From the NCBI GenBank assembly GCA_934463165.1, contig CAKSJG010000001.1, forward strand, positions 186,001-250,000: 64,000 nucleotides of DNA, written 5' to 3'. Position 1 is the first letter of the stretch. Every line of letters starts with the position of its first letter. This DNA is from an uncultured Clostridia bacterium. Lineage in GTDB: Bacteria; Bacillota; Clostridia; UMGS1810. Shown here in pieces: positions 57,188 through 64,000 of this stretch. Made by a program: the position numbers and the translations under genes. Below the pieces are notes generated by a model, which was given only the letters and a program-made list of their open reading frames with translations, was not told the DNA's origin and searched no databases.

Positions 57188-57222
57188 AAATACCTGTCAT
57201 TTTTTTTTATGACAGGTATTTA
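57188..57222 (-). terminator. Terminator of the abiE operon
   Basis: A perfect 12-bp stem AAATACCTGTCA/TGACAGGTATTT with a T/A-rich loop, 35 bp after the toxin stop. On the minus strand TTTTCTATG follows. Confidence 0.75.
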
Positions 57223-57256
57223 ACTTTGCTTGTGTATTATTTTTCTTAAACAGGGC

Positions 57257-58096
57257 TTAATTTATGTTAATTATTAGATTTCTAATTACATCACATACAT
57301 CGTCAAAGCCAATATCATTCGCATAAGCAAACTGTTTTTGATAATTACTCCACATCGTCTTTAATGCATCGCTATTTTCAATAACAGTCATAGTATCCAT
57401 ATAATCATTTATCTGATCTTTAGTTCCTCTATGCTCAATAGTTTTTTCTAACGCTTCAGCAAACACAGCTTTATCAAATTTTTGTGTTGTAATAAGTATG
57501 TACGCATCGTAAAAATCTCTCGGGCGTGTATTAAAGACGCTCCTTCTGAGAATTGTTTCAATCTTTTCGGCTAAAACCGTTTCTATGTTATACGCCCACA
57601 GTTCAAATTTAAGTTCATCATCAAAAATTCCGGTGAAGCTAAATTGCACGGCGTTTGGTGTAATAACATCGCCCGTTGAAACATCTATTGTCATCGGCGT
57701 TACGATTGTTTCATAAATCGCATCCAACGCCACCCTATATCCGCCATAAATATCATCTTCACGAATGGGTGAAATGCTTTTCAAACGAAATTTCACATCA
57801 TCATTTAGGTCAATTCCAAAAATCTCGCTTAACGCTTTTTCAATGGCTTCCGGTGTGAGCGGCAGATTTTTGAGCGTAGTATCCAAATCCATAGTTGCAC
57901 GATTATCAAGCCCGACCAGTGCCGCAACAAGCATACCGCCCTTTAACACGAATTTTTCTTTATACTCCGAAACAGACAGCCTATTTAAAAATCTTTCAAA
58001 CATATAATTCTGCAATATAACCTGTGCGGGAATATTCTTCGATTTTGCTATATTTCGTATTTTCGCTTTCAGGCTCATTGCCTTTGCGTTACTCAT
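57257..58096 (-). CDS. abiEii: AbiEii-type nucleotidyltransferase toxin
   Basis: The toxin of a type IV-like (AbiE) abortive-infection pair, 279 residues. The nucleotidyltransferase motif is FVLKGGMLVAAL then RATMDLDTTLK (GG...DxD). IETVLAEKIETILRR and RPRDFYDAYIL are the other family blocks. These enzymes modify tRNA or bind GTP to stop growth upon phage infection. It overlaps the antitoxin stop by four bases. Confidence 0.88.
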   Translation of the reverse strand: MSNAKAMSLKAKIRNIAKSKNIPAQVILQNYMFERFLNRLSVSEYKEKFVLKGGMLVAALVGLDNRATMDLDTTLKNLPLTPEAIEKALSEIFGIDLNDDVKFRLKSISPIREDDIYGGYRVALDAIYETIVTPMTIDVSTGDVITPNAVQFSFTGIFDDELKFELWAYNIETVLAEKIETILRRSVFNTRPRDFYDAYILITTQKFDKAVFAEALEKTIEHRGTKDQINDYMDTMTVIENSDALKTMWSNYQKQFAYANDIGFDDVCDVIRNLIININ

Positions 58097-58686
58097 AACA
58101 ACACCTCCAAATATTTTCTCACTTGTTGCAAAATTCCCATTTTGCTTGCATATATGCTAAGATTTGCAAGGTTTTTATTGGGATTTGCGGCATATTGCTT
58201 TAATGACGAAAGAAAGGTTTCATCGGCAATTCTGCTGCGGCTTCTGACAATATCGCATATAGTTCTATCCATATCGTACGCCGGAACGCTATTTCCCATA
58301 GTGGTAATCAACTGCACCTTACCCATATTATGCAAATCATCTTTAATGTAATATATTTTACATTGCTCACTAATCGAGCGAGCCAAAGTTTTGGAAGATG
58401 GTATAGTTACAGTGTGTTCAAACGGAGTTCTCTCAGAAATGCCGTTTAAGAACAACGCACTTTCATGAGAGAACACTATTAAATCGGAGCGAATGCTGAG
58501 TGACAGCATTTCATCGTTCAACGCATCAGCCAAAACATACTGCCCCTTGGCAACCCTTGATATTTTTCCGGCTTTGCATAGTTGAGAAAGACTCGCCCTG
58601 CTTACACCGTTATCAGCAGCAGTTTTTGTCAGTATCAAACCGTTATTTTTATTTGAAATGTCCAACAAGATTTCAAAAGCAGTCAT
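58093..58686 (-). CDS. abiEi: AbiEi-type antitoxin
   Basis: A 197-residue antitoxin. The winged helix N-terminal domain (LTKTAADNGVSRASLSQLC) and KISRVAKGQYVLAD are typical, then the C-terminal domain with FSHESALFLNGISERTP. Such antitoxins also repress their own operon. The start at 58686 is chosen because GAGGGG stands seven bases before it. A perfect promoter lies about 31 bp upstream. Confidence 0.88.
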   Translation of the reverse strand: MTAFEILLDISNKNNGLILTKTAADNGVSRASLSQLCKAGKISRVAKGQYVLADALNDEMLSLSIRSDLIVFSHESALFLNGISERTPFEHTVTIPSSKTLARSISEQCKIYYIKDDLHNMGKVQLITTMGNSVPAYDMDRTICDIVRSRSRIADETFLSSLKQYAANPNKNLANLSIYASKMGILQQVRKYLEVLL

Positions 58687-58716
58687 TATTATACCCCTCA
58701 TATTAAATATACAGAA

Positions 58717-58745
58717 ATTATAACATTTTTCTCGCTGTTTGTCAA
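58717..58745 (-). promoter_or_regulatory. Consensus promoter of abiE
   Basis: On the minus strand a perfect TTGACA (58740-58745), a 17-base spacer and a perfect TATAAT (58717-58722). Confidence 0.9.
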
Positions 58746-58795
58746 TGGATTTCTTTACATTTGCAAAGATTTTAAGATTTATTTCTTGCCATTTG

Positions 58796-60115
58796 TTAAA
58801 TAAATCTATTTTTCACAATTCGTTGCTTTTGATGTTCATTTGCTTCTTTTTCAAGCCGTGCAACATATTCTGTATGTTCTCTGATACGCTCGGCGTCCTC
58901 AAAGATATTGTTGCAGGTTCGCACATCTTTCCGTAATTCTCGCAATTCTGCGTTTATTGTCTTGATTTCTGCCGTTGAGTCGGTTTTATCATACAATTTG
59001 CTTCTCCGAATAGTCAGCTCATCAATTTTATTTTCAGCATTTTCCTTGAATATGGTCAACTGCTCTACCGTTTCAATATCATTATCATACAGAAACCGAA
59101 ACTGTTCTTGATATCGTTCAAATTTTATGAGTTCATCACGCATATAAAACGAAACTCGCTGCGGTGTTTCCTTTTTGCGTATCTTTCCGAACAAGTACAG
59201 ATAGTGAAAATACAACGCTTTAAATCCGTGCAGCTTGGTCGGCTCATATTTATTAAGCCAAGCGTTATAATCTGATTTTGGCTTATCAAAAGCTCGTATG
59301 CCGTTCCTCGCCGCAATAATTCGTTGCCTTATTGCCTCCTCACTGTAATTCTTACCAAGCGATTTCAGTCGTATATACCTCTGCGAAAACGCCGGCTTTA
59401 ACGCAACATATTTTACATCACGCTTGACCTCATACCCACGCTGTTTTAATATTTTCCGAAACTGCTCTTATGTATATGAACACTTGATAATTTCATCAAG
59501 CTCCTCTTTTATTTGACCTCTGATGGTAGGTCTACCATCGTGCTCAGCTTTCCATTCGGCATAATTTTTACCCTTGCCGGGATTTTTAATTACAGACAAA
59601 CCGTATTCAGCACAGATTTTGTCCGACTCTGCTCTCATTTGCCAATATGCCTTACTTCCGCCCCTGAATTTCTTTCCGTCAACAAATGAAACGGAGTTTA
59701 GGCAAAAATGATTGTGCAGATGTTCTTTATCGAGGTGCGTTGTAATCAAAATTTGAAACCTATCGCCCCACAAACGCCTCGCAAGCTCCACACCGATTTC
59801 GTGAGCCTGGTCGGGAGTGACCTCGCCGGACAGAAAACTTTGGTAGCCGTGATAAGCCAAGATTTTATCCGTTTTTCCGAATTGCAGTTTTGTCATCACC
59901 ATTTGATTACGGGCAATGTTCGGGGATAAATTTATCCCCGAAACATAAACCTTGTTATGTGTTTTCGCTCCGTCCTCGGCGTAATCAATTACATCCGCCA
60001 AGGCTTGCAATTCAGTATCGGTATATTTGCTGCCGTCCGTCTTTTCCGGATTTGTGACATAATTTATCACACTGTCAAGCCGACCTTTTATAGACCAAAT
60101 TCTTGTAGCAGCCAT
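58796..60115 (-). pseudogene. Mobilization relaxase with an in-frame stop
   Basis: A MobA/VirD2-type relaxase reading frame of 440 codons broken by one TAA at 59468-59470. The N-terminal 215 codons carry the relaxase domain: MAATRIWSIKGRLDSVINYV, YHGYQSFLSGEVTPDQAHEI, and the metal His cluster TTHLDKEHLHNHFCLN. After the stop the same frame continues without break (EQFRKILKQRGYEV, AFDKPKSDYNAWL) into a coiled-coil tail RVSFYMRDELIKFERY. The N-terminal piece keeps the whole catalytic domain, so residual nicking is not excluded. Confidence 0.85.
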
Positions 60116-60447
60116 TTATCATCCCTCCTTTCGGGCACAAAGACCACCTTGCTTATTTCTGTGATAAATTTGTTTAACTTACAAGCATTTTCCTCGTATG
60201 CTTTTACATTGATAAATCCTTTTGAGTTTGCCACCTTTGCAATCTGATTCAGACTGTTTCCGGTAGCGTTTAATTCTTTCATCATACCGTAAAAATCAGC
60301 TGGCGGTTTTTCCTTCGGTTGTGTTCCCATAATCAGCATCCGCAGATATACTTCTCTGGGGACACCAACTTTTTCAGACGATTGTTTCAAAGTCTGACAT
60401 TCATTATCACTGAGCCGAAGCATCATTCTGTTGTTTCTCGCTCGCAT
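60088..60447 (-). CDS. mobC: Mobilization accessory protein MobC
   Basis: A 119-residue relaxosome protein. The N-terminal ribbon-helix-helix (RNNRMMLRLSDNECQTL) is followed by the MobC signature MKELNATGNSLNQIAKVAN. It aids the relaxase at oriT. It overlaps the relaxase start by 28 bp and has AAGGAG before its ATG, within an inverted repeat. Confidence 0.88.
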   Translation of the reverse strand: MRARNNRMMLRLSDNECQTLKQSSEKVGVPREVYLRMLIMGTQPKEKPPADFYGMMKELNATGNSLNQIAKVANSKGFINVKAYEENACKLNKFITEISKVVFVPERRDDKWLLQEFGL

Positions 60448-60449
60448 GA

Positions 60450-60517
60450 AAATTCTCCTTTCTGCATTGGGGTATTAGGGGCAACGCCACTAAAACGGAG
60501 AATTTGGGCATCCAAAT
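60450..60517. other. Candidate oriT / mobC leader with inverted repeats
   Basis: The 99-bp gap upstream of mobC contains AAATTCTCC (60450-60458) with GGAGAATTT (60497-60505), a second repeat ATTTGG/CCAAAT (60502-60517) and, on the minus strand, GTGGCGTTGCCCCTAATACC in between. Relaxase genes are usually preceded by oriT in such a place. The nic site is not identified. Confidence 0.4.
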
Positions 60518-60546
60518 GCTATGCTTGTTAGAACAAAGTTCCTACT

Positions 60547-60903
60547 TTATATGTAAATCAACTTGTGATTTATAACCCCCATTGCGGAGGCTTTGGCGTT
60601 GTTCATATGCCCAACCCATTCCATTTGGTTCGTTGCCTTATTGGGAGCAGTTTTCTCTGCGTCCTTCATAAATTGTTCTAAAATTTCCTGTGCTTGCTCG
60701 TCGACTTCATGCAGATGCTCAAACAGTTTTCCGGTCATTAAAAGCGTGTTGTACTGACATGGTTTATTCATTTTTAAAAAATGCTTTCTCACTCTGCCGA
60801 ATCGTCCGATTTCATATTCGCATTGCGGCACTTCAAAATTAGGCAAATAATAATCTCCATGCCTTACGTACTCAATTCCGTTTTCAATAAATTTTTCTTT
60901 CAT
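60547..60903 (-). CDS. TnpV family transposon protein
   Basis: A 118-residue protein of the TnpV family (PF14198), small proteins of Clostridial mobile elements of unknown role. The family marks are YYLPNFEVP, IGRFGRVRKHFLK, LLMTGKLFEHLHEVDEQA and MEWVGHMNNAKASA. It lies 99 bp upstream of mobC. It is not a transposase and needs a partner for any recombination. Confidence 0.82.
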   Translation of the reverse strand: MKEKFIENGIEYVRHGDYYLPNFEVPQCEYEIGRFGRVRKHFLKMNKPCQYNTLLMTGKLFEHLHEVDEQAQEILEQFMKDAEKTAPNKATNQMEWVGHMNNAKASAMGVINHKLIYI

Positions 60904-60974
60904 GGTTCAGTCCTCTCATTCTTAGTAATTTTACGGGAATGTGCCACATTCCCGTTCAGGTGGTTAAAAGGGAA

Positions 60975-61232
60975 TCAATATCTGAAATCTCTATGCATAC
61001 CCACTGCATCAAGATATTTCTGCCTTGCTTGCTCTTTTGACTCGTCGCTATCCACTGTTTTATATTCGGTGTAATAACTCCGCTTTGAAATAGCATCGAG
61101 TTTTTGTTCAATGCCCTTTTTAATGTCCCGGTAAAGCTCAAACAACTCATCATCAATAAGTTCAAATTCCTCGCTGTAAAAATATTTTAGTATTTTTACA
61201 AACAAATCTTGCGTAATTTGTATTTTATTCAT
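60975..61232 (-). CDS. Small mobile-element protein, unknown function
   Basis: An 85-residue charged protein that begins MNKIQITQDLFVKILKYF and ends SKEQARQKYLDAVGMHRDF. It resembles short proteins commonly found beside TnpV in gut Clostridia (sometimes misnamed complexin-like). It lies 71 bp upstream of TnpV. No catalytic motif. AAAGGA is rather far from the ATG. Confidence 0.6.
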   Translation of the reverse strand: MNKIQITQDLFVKILKYFYSEEFELIDDELFELYRDIKKGIEQKLDAISKRSYYTEYKTVDSDESKEQARQKYLDAVGMHRDFRY

Positions 61233-61261
61233 ATCACATCATATCCTTTCAATATGGCAAG

Positions 61262-61843
61262 ATGCCCTATTGTAGAGCAAATGTATTGTATCCAATCAAA
61301 CGCTTATTGAGTGAATCTCGTTCTTGGAAAAACTATAACAATCTTGTAGAAATATCAAAAGGGTATAGCGCAAAATATTTAAAACCTTCTGAGCAAGAAA
61401 TTTTATATACATTACTTTTATCTTATAAAAATGTCTGCAATTATGATTATGACTTTGTCTGTGCTGAAAGTTTATATTCGTATTTTTGTTACACCTTGAA
61501 ACAAAACGGAATAGACCCAAAGCCCGTTCCAATATATGTAGATGATGAAATCGTCGATTGTGAAGTTCCGGACGGGATGATGTACATGAATGATGATCTT
61601 GCAAAAATTATTAATATTCATCCGCCTGAATATGAACTGGAAGAATGTTTAACGGGGATACTAACTCTTTTCGACAGTTATTGCAAGCAATACTATACAG
61701 ATAAAAAAATTTCTTATTTTAGTGATATGCCTATGAAGGATGTATTAAAAAAATCTCGTATAAAAAATGAGTGGAATAAGATGTTTGCGTCATATAAAGA
61801 ATCTGAAGATAACTTTATGAAACTAAAAGCTTTTACAAAATAA
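61262..61843 (+). CDS. Unknown protein, possibly truncated at its start
   Basis: A 193-residue cytoplasmic protein I do not recognise. It has many Tyr and Cys, with YEFLKP-like SAKYLKPSEQEILYTLLL, VPDGMMYMNDDLAKI and a C-terminal charged helix. There is no ribosome site before the ATG at 61262, and the frame remains open upstream only to a TAA at 61214-61216, so the native 5' end may have been lost. It is the only gene besides the next one that runs rightward in the element. Confidence 0.55.
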   Translation: MPYCRANVLYPIKRLLSESRSWKNYNNLVEISKGYSAKYLKPSEQEILYTLLLSYKNVCNYDYDFVCAESLYSYFCYTLKQNGIDPKPVPIYVDDEIVDCEVPDGMMYMNDDLAKIINIHPPEYELEECLTGILTLFDSYCKQYYTDKKISYFSDMPMKDVLKKSRIKNEWNKMFASYKESEDNFMKLKAFTK

Positions 61844-61868
61844 ACGCTATTTTAAAGGAGAAAACAAT

Positions 61869-62057
61869 ATGAAATGTACTCATTGTAAGGATACCAGAAA
61901 ATATAAACAACCAAATAATAAAGAGAGATTTGAAAAACTAATTGATGTTGAAATGGAAAAATCATACTTCGTAAATTACGATATGGCAGAAGAAAAAGCA
62001 TACAAAGAAGTAGGATTTACTATAATTGATTGTCCTTTCTGTAACAACAAAAAATAA
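61869..62057 (+). CDS. Small zinc-ribbon-like protein
   Basis: A 62-residue protein with CTHC near the N-terminus (residues 3-6) and CPFC near the C-terminus, four Cys as in a zinc ribbon, and a helical acidic middle (ERFEKLIDVEMEKSYFVN). AAAGGAG stands before the ATG and it follows the 193-residue gene after 25 bp. Function unknown. Confidence 0.65.
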   Translation: MKCTHCKDTRKYKQPNNKERFEKLIDVEMEKSYFVNYDMAEEKAYKEVGFTIIDCPFCNNKK

Positions 62058-62069
62058 CTTAAACGTAAA

Positions 62070-62103
62070 AAGAGCTAGCTGAAAATCAAATCAGTTAGCT
62101 CTT
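62070..62103. terminator. Bidirectional terminator at the right end of the element
   Basis: A 13-bp stem with one G-U pair (AAGAGCTAGCTGA with TCAGTTAGCTCTT) and an 8-base loop. TTTTT follows on the minus strand, AATTTTATAAA on the plus strand. It serves the zinc-ribbon gene and is the first terminator guaA now meets. Confidence 0.8.
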
Positions 62104-62123
62104 AATTTTATAAATAATTTAAT

Positions 62124-62142
62124 GTTGCCAAATCGTTGCCAA
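62124..62142. repeat. GTTGCCAA repeats near the right end
   Basis: Two GTTGCCAA copies (62124-62131, 62135-62142) 11 bp apart, about 62 bp from the right core. They mirror GTTATCAA/GTTATCAC (48623 and 48634, also 11 bp apart, plus GTTATC at 48616) near the left end. Possible integrase arm sites. Confidence 0.5.
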
Positions 62143-62158
62143 TTTGCACCCATAAGTG

Positions 62159-62188
62159 TCACAAACGGCGTGGTTAAGCCATTTGTGA
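62159..62188. repeat. Imperfect inverted repeat beside the right core
   Basis: TCACAAACGGC (62159-62169) with GCCATTTGTGA (62178-62188), one mismatch and an 8-base loop, 16 bp from the TCCCACTC core. Confidence 0.5.
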
Positions 62189-62199
62189 GGCGTGATACC

Positions 62200-63735
62200 T
62201 CATTCCCACTCTATTGTCGCAGGAGGCTTAGATGTTATATCATAAACAATTCTGTTTACGTTTTTAACTTCATTGATAATTCTGTTTGATGCCTTTTCAA
62301 GGACATCATAAGGAATACGTGCCCAATCGGCCGTCATAAAGTCATTTGTAGAAACTGCTCTGAGAGCTATAACATAATCATAAGTTCTTCCGTCACCCAT
62401 AACACCCACCGATCGCATATTCGTAAGCACGGCAAAATACTGGTTAACTTCTTTATCAAGCCCTGCATTTGCAATTTCTTCTCTGAATATGGCATCAACA
62501 TCTCTGAGAATATCAAGTTTATTTTTTGTAATATCACCGATAACTCTGATTGCAAGTCCCGGTCCCGGGAATGGCTGACGCCATACGAGAAAATCGGGTA
62601 TGCCGAGTTCCGTACCGACTTTCCTTACCTCATCTTTAAACAAATCTCTGAGCGGCTCTATAATTTCTTTGAAATCAACATAATCGGGAAGACCGCCGAC
62701 ATTATGATGACTTTTTATTGTTGCCGCATCTCCCGAACCGCTTTCGATTACATCAGGATAAATTGTACCCTGAACAAGATAGTCAACAGCGCCTATCTTT
62801 TTAGCCTCTTCTTCAAATACACGGATAAACTCTTCTCCGATTATCTTTCTTTTCTTTTCGGGTTCCGTGACTCCGGTAAGCTTTTTAAGAAAACGTTCTT
62901 CGGCGTCAACACGTATTAAGTTCATATCAAACTGTTCTTTAAAAATTTTTTCAACTTCATCTCCTTCATTTTTGCGAAGAAGACCGTGATCTACAAATAT
63001 GCATGTAAGCTGCTTACCGACAGCTTTATGTATCATTACGGCTGCAACAGAACTGTCTACGCCGCCGGAGAGCGCACACAAAACTTTTTTATCACCGATT
63101 TTTTTCTTAAGTGATTCAATTGATTTTTTGGCAAACTCATCCATTCTCCAGTCGCCGTCAACATTGCAAATATTATAGAGGAAGTTATGAAGAATTTTTC
63201 TGCCGAATGTGGTGTGCTCAACTTCCGGATGAAACTGCACTGCATACAGATTTTTTTCGGTGTTTTCCATCGCTGCTATCGGGCAGTTTTCCGTGCTGCC
63301 GATAATTTTAAAACCTTCTGGCAACGAATGCATCGAGTCTGTATGGCTCATCCAGCACACGGAATCCTCGCTAATATCTTTAAAAAGTAAACTTGTTATA
63401 TTTACCTTAAGGTCTGTTTTGCCGTATTCGCTGACTTCGGCACTCTTAACCGTACCGCCCATTACATGGCACATAAGCTGGCTTCCGTAGCATATGCCGA
63501 GTACCGGTATGCCCAATTCAAAATACTCTTTAGTGCATGTGGGTGATTTCGGATCATACACACTGTTCGGACCGCCGGTGAAAATTATTCCCACCGGGTT
63601 TTTATCTCTTATTTTTTCGATGCCTGCCGTGTAAGGAATTACTTCGCAATATACATTACATTCTCTTACTCTCCTGGCGATAAGCTGGTTATACTGTCCT
63701 CCGAAATCAAGAACAATAACTAACTGGTTGTCCAT
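62200..63735 (-). CDS. guaA: GMP synthase (glutamine-hydrolysing)
   Basis: Converts XMP to GMP. The 511 residues have the glutamine amidotransferase domain (catalytic Cys in LGICYGSQL, His and Glu in AVQFHPEVEHT), the ATP pyrophosphatase loop ALSGGVDSSVAAV and the dimerisation domain ending SKPPATIEWE. AGGAGG stands before the ATG, within the last codons of the upstream gene. The final codons and TGA stop come from the element junction; the older stop (TAA TAA) remains at 48506-48511. Confidence 0.97.
   Translation of the reverse strand: MDNQLVIVLDFGGQYNQLIARRVRECNVYCEVIPYTAGIEKIRDKNPVGIIFTGGPNSVYDPKSPTCTKEYFELGIPVLGICYGSQLMCHVMGGTVKSAEVSEYGKTDLKVNITSLLFKDISEDSVCWMSHTDSMHSLPEGFKIIGSTENCPIAAMENTEKNLYAVQFHPEVEHTTFGRKILHNFLYNICNVDGDWRMDEFAKKSIESLKKKIGDKKVLCALSGGVDSSVAAVMIHKAVGKQLTCIFVDHGLLRKNEGDEVEKIFKEQFDMNLIRVDAEERFLKKLTGVTEPEKKRKIIGEEFIRVFEEEAKKIGAVDYLVQGTIYPDVIESGSGDAATIKSHHNVGGLPDYVDFKEIIEPLRDLFKDEVRKVGTELGIPDFLVWRQPFPGPGLAIRVIGDITKNKLDILRDVDAIFREEIANAGLDKEVNQYFAVLTNMRSVGVMGDGRTYDYVIALRAVSTNDFMTADWARIPYDVLEKASNRIINEVKNVNRIVYDITSKPPATIEWE
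62204..62211. repeat. Right attachment core inside guaA
   Basis: TCCCACTC, the direct repeat of 48513-48520, here coding the last Glu-Trp-Glu codons of guaA. Confidence 0.8.
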
Positions 63736-63738
63736 CTT

Positions 63739-64000
63739 TTAAACCTCCTGATTATCTGTAAATTGTGTAATATTATAAACATTGTCATCTTTATAATCAA
63801 ACATAAGCACACCGTATGAAAAACTTTCAAAATGAACATGTTTCATTATAATTTTTGCCGGAATATTATAGTAATTCGACATGTATTTCTTTTTGATTTC
63901 TTCATTTTTAAGCAATGAATACATCATATCGGATGAAAGTAATTTTCCGTTTGATATGAGCCATGACGGCAGTTTTCCGGGATGCAAAGCCGTAATATAA
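63739..64000 (-). CDS. Unknown protein (partial)
   Basis: The C-terminal 86 codons of a gene that continues past the window end; the TTG at 63985-63987 is internal, as the frame stays open. The visible part (LHPGKLPSWLISNGKLL, KYMSNYYNIPAKIIMKHVHF) is not recognised. It ends three bases before guaA, and its last codons supply the guaA ribosome site, so the two are cotranscribed. Confidence 0.55.
   Translation of the reverse strand, partial: YITALHPGKLPSWLISNGKLLSSDMMYSLLKNEEIKKKYMSNYYNIPAKIIMKHVHFESFSYGVLMFDYKDDNVYNITQFTDNQEV

Larger units (their letters stand above)
48521..62203. mobile_element. Decayed integrative mobilizable element at guaA
   Basis: A 13.7-kb insertion between two copies of TCCCACTC at the 3' end of guaA, a known target of genomic islands and conjugative elements. 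It carries a type I restriction operon, AbiE, MobC and an interrupted relaxase, TnpV and several small genes. No integrase or excisionase is recognisable and the relaxase has an in-frame stop. It is therefore probably fixed, or mobile only with outside help. Confidence 0.8.

Noticed and set aside
58796..59215. Separate 139-residue coiled-coil gene
   Set aside because: It is in the same frame as the relaxase and its TTG lies in the middle of relaxase sequence without ribosome site.
60547..60903. TnpV as a transposase proving a transposon
   Set aside because: The family has no transposase catalytic motif and I see no terminal repeats of an insertion sequence around it.

Overview
The window looks like a low-GC chromosome segment from an anaerobic, spore-forming Firmicute of class Clostridia. 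The evidence is the AT-rich third codon positions, strong GGAGG ribosome sites, AddAB instead of RecBCD, RemA, HPr with both His15 and Ser46, PASTA kinase/PrpC phosphatase, HemZ, SpoVT and a tRNA-Thr without an encoded CCA. I cannot name the genus.

Layout. Bases 1-530 hold the end of a small operon (ATP-binding protein and DRTGG protein). A degenerate cation-exchanger-like membrane protein (673-1530) follows. Next is an addB-addA-dgt repair/nucleotide operon (9612 down to 1527), read leftward from a good promoter at about 9.7 kb. A small membrane gene (9863) is convergent with uvrC, and ptsH lies upstream of uvrC behind its own promoter and terminator. The rightward operon recJ-relA-MBL hydrolase-hemZ-rluD (12688-19857) reads away from ptsH.

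From 34859 down to 19882 runs the classic Firmicutes housekeeping cluster yicC-remA-gmk-rpoZ-priA-def-fmt-(yugP)-rsmB-rlmN-prpC-prkC-rsgA-rpe-thiN, with an LCP cell-wall ligase at its end. coaBC, usually between rpoZ and priA, is missing. A second leftward series runs from tyrS (45857) through thrC, ispD, ispF, fhs, tsaE, tsaB, rpiB, upp and a small exporter to metK, then a small glycosyltransferase-like gene and a YtqA-like radical SAM protein. An unusual ACT-ACT-metallo-beta-lactamase protein is transcribed divergently from tyrS. spoVT and tRNA-Thr(GGT) follow.

The accessory part is 48.5-62.2 kb, a decayed integrative mobilizable element inserted at the 3' end of guaA. An 8-bp repeat (TCCCACTC on the + strand) flanks it. 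The left copy still spells the old guaA end Glu-Trp-Glu-stop-stop, followed by the displaced guaA terminator. The right copy is the rebuilt end of the present guaA. Inside are a type I restriction-modification operon with an embedded YgjP-type metallopeptidase, an AbiE toxin-antitoxin pair, a MobC/relaxase module whose relaxase carries an in-frame stop, TnpV, and several small unknown genes. No integrase is present. The restriction operon is mosaic: a half-length HsdS lies upstream of hsdM, a DUF6414-like gene has replaced the first half of a second HsdS downstream, and an undescribed 53-residue ORF lies directly before hsdR. A perfect promoter followed by a hairpin at 57.0-57.1 kb suggests a small RNA.

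The most interesting material is therefore the guaA-targeted element: its scar, its mosaic restriction locus, its candidate small RNA and the paired repeats near each end. The rest is well-ordered core genome.
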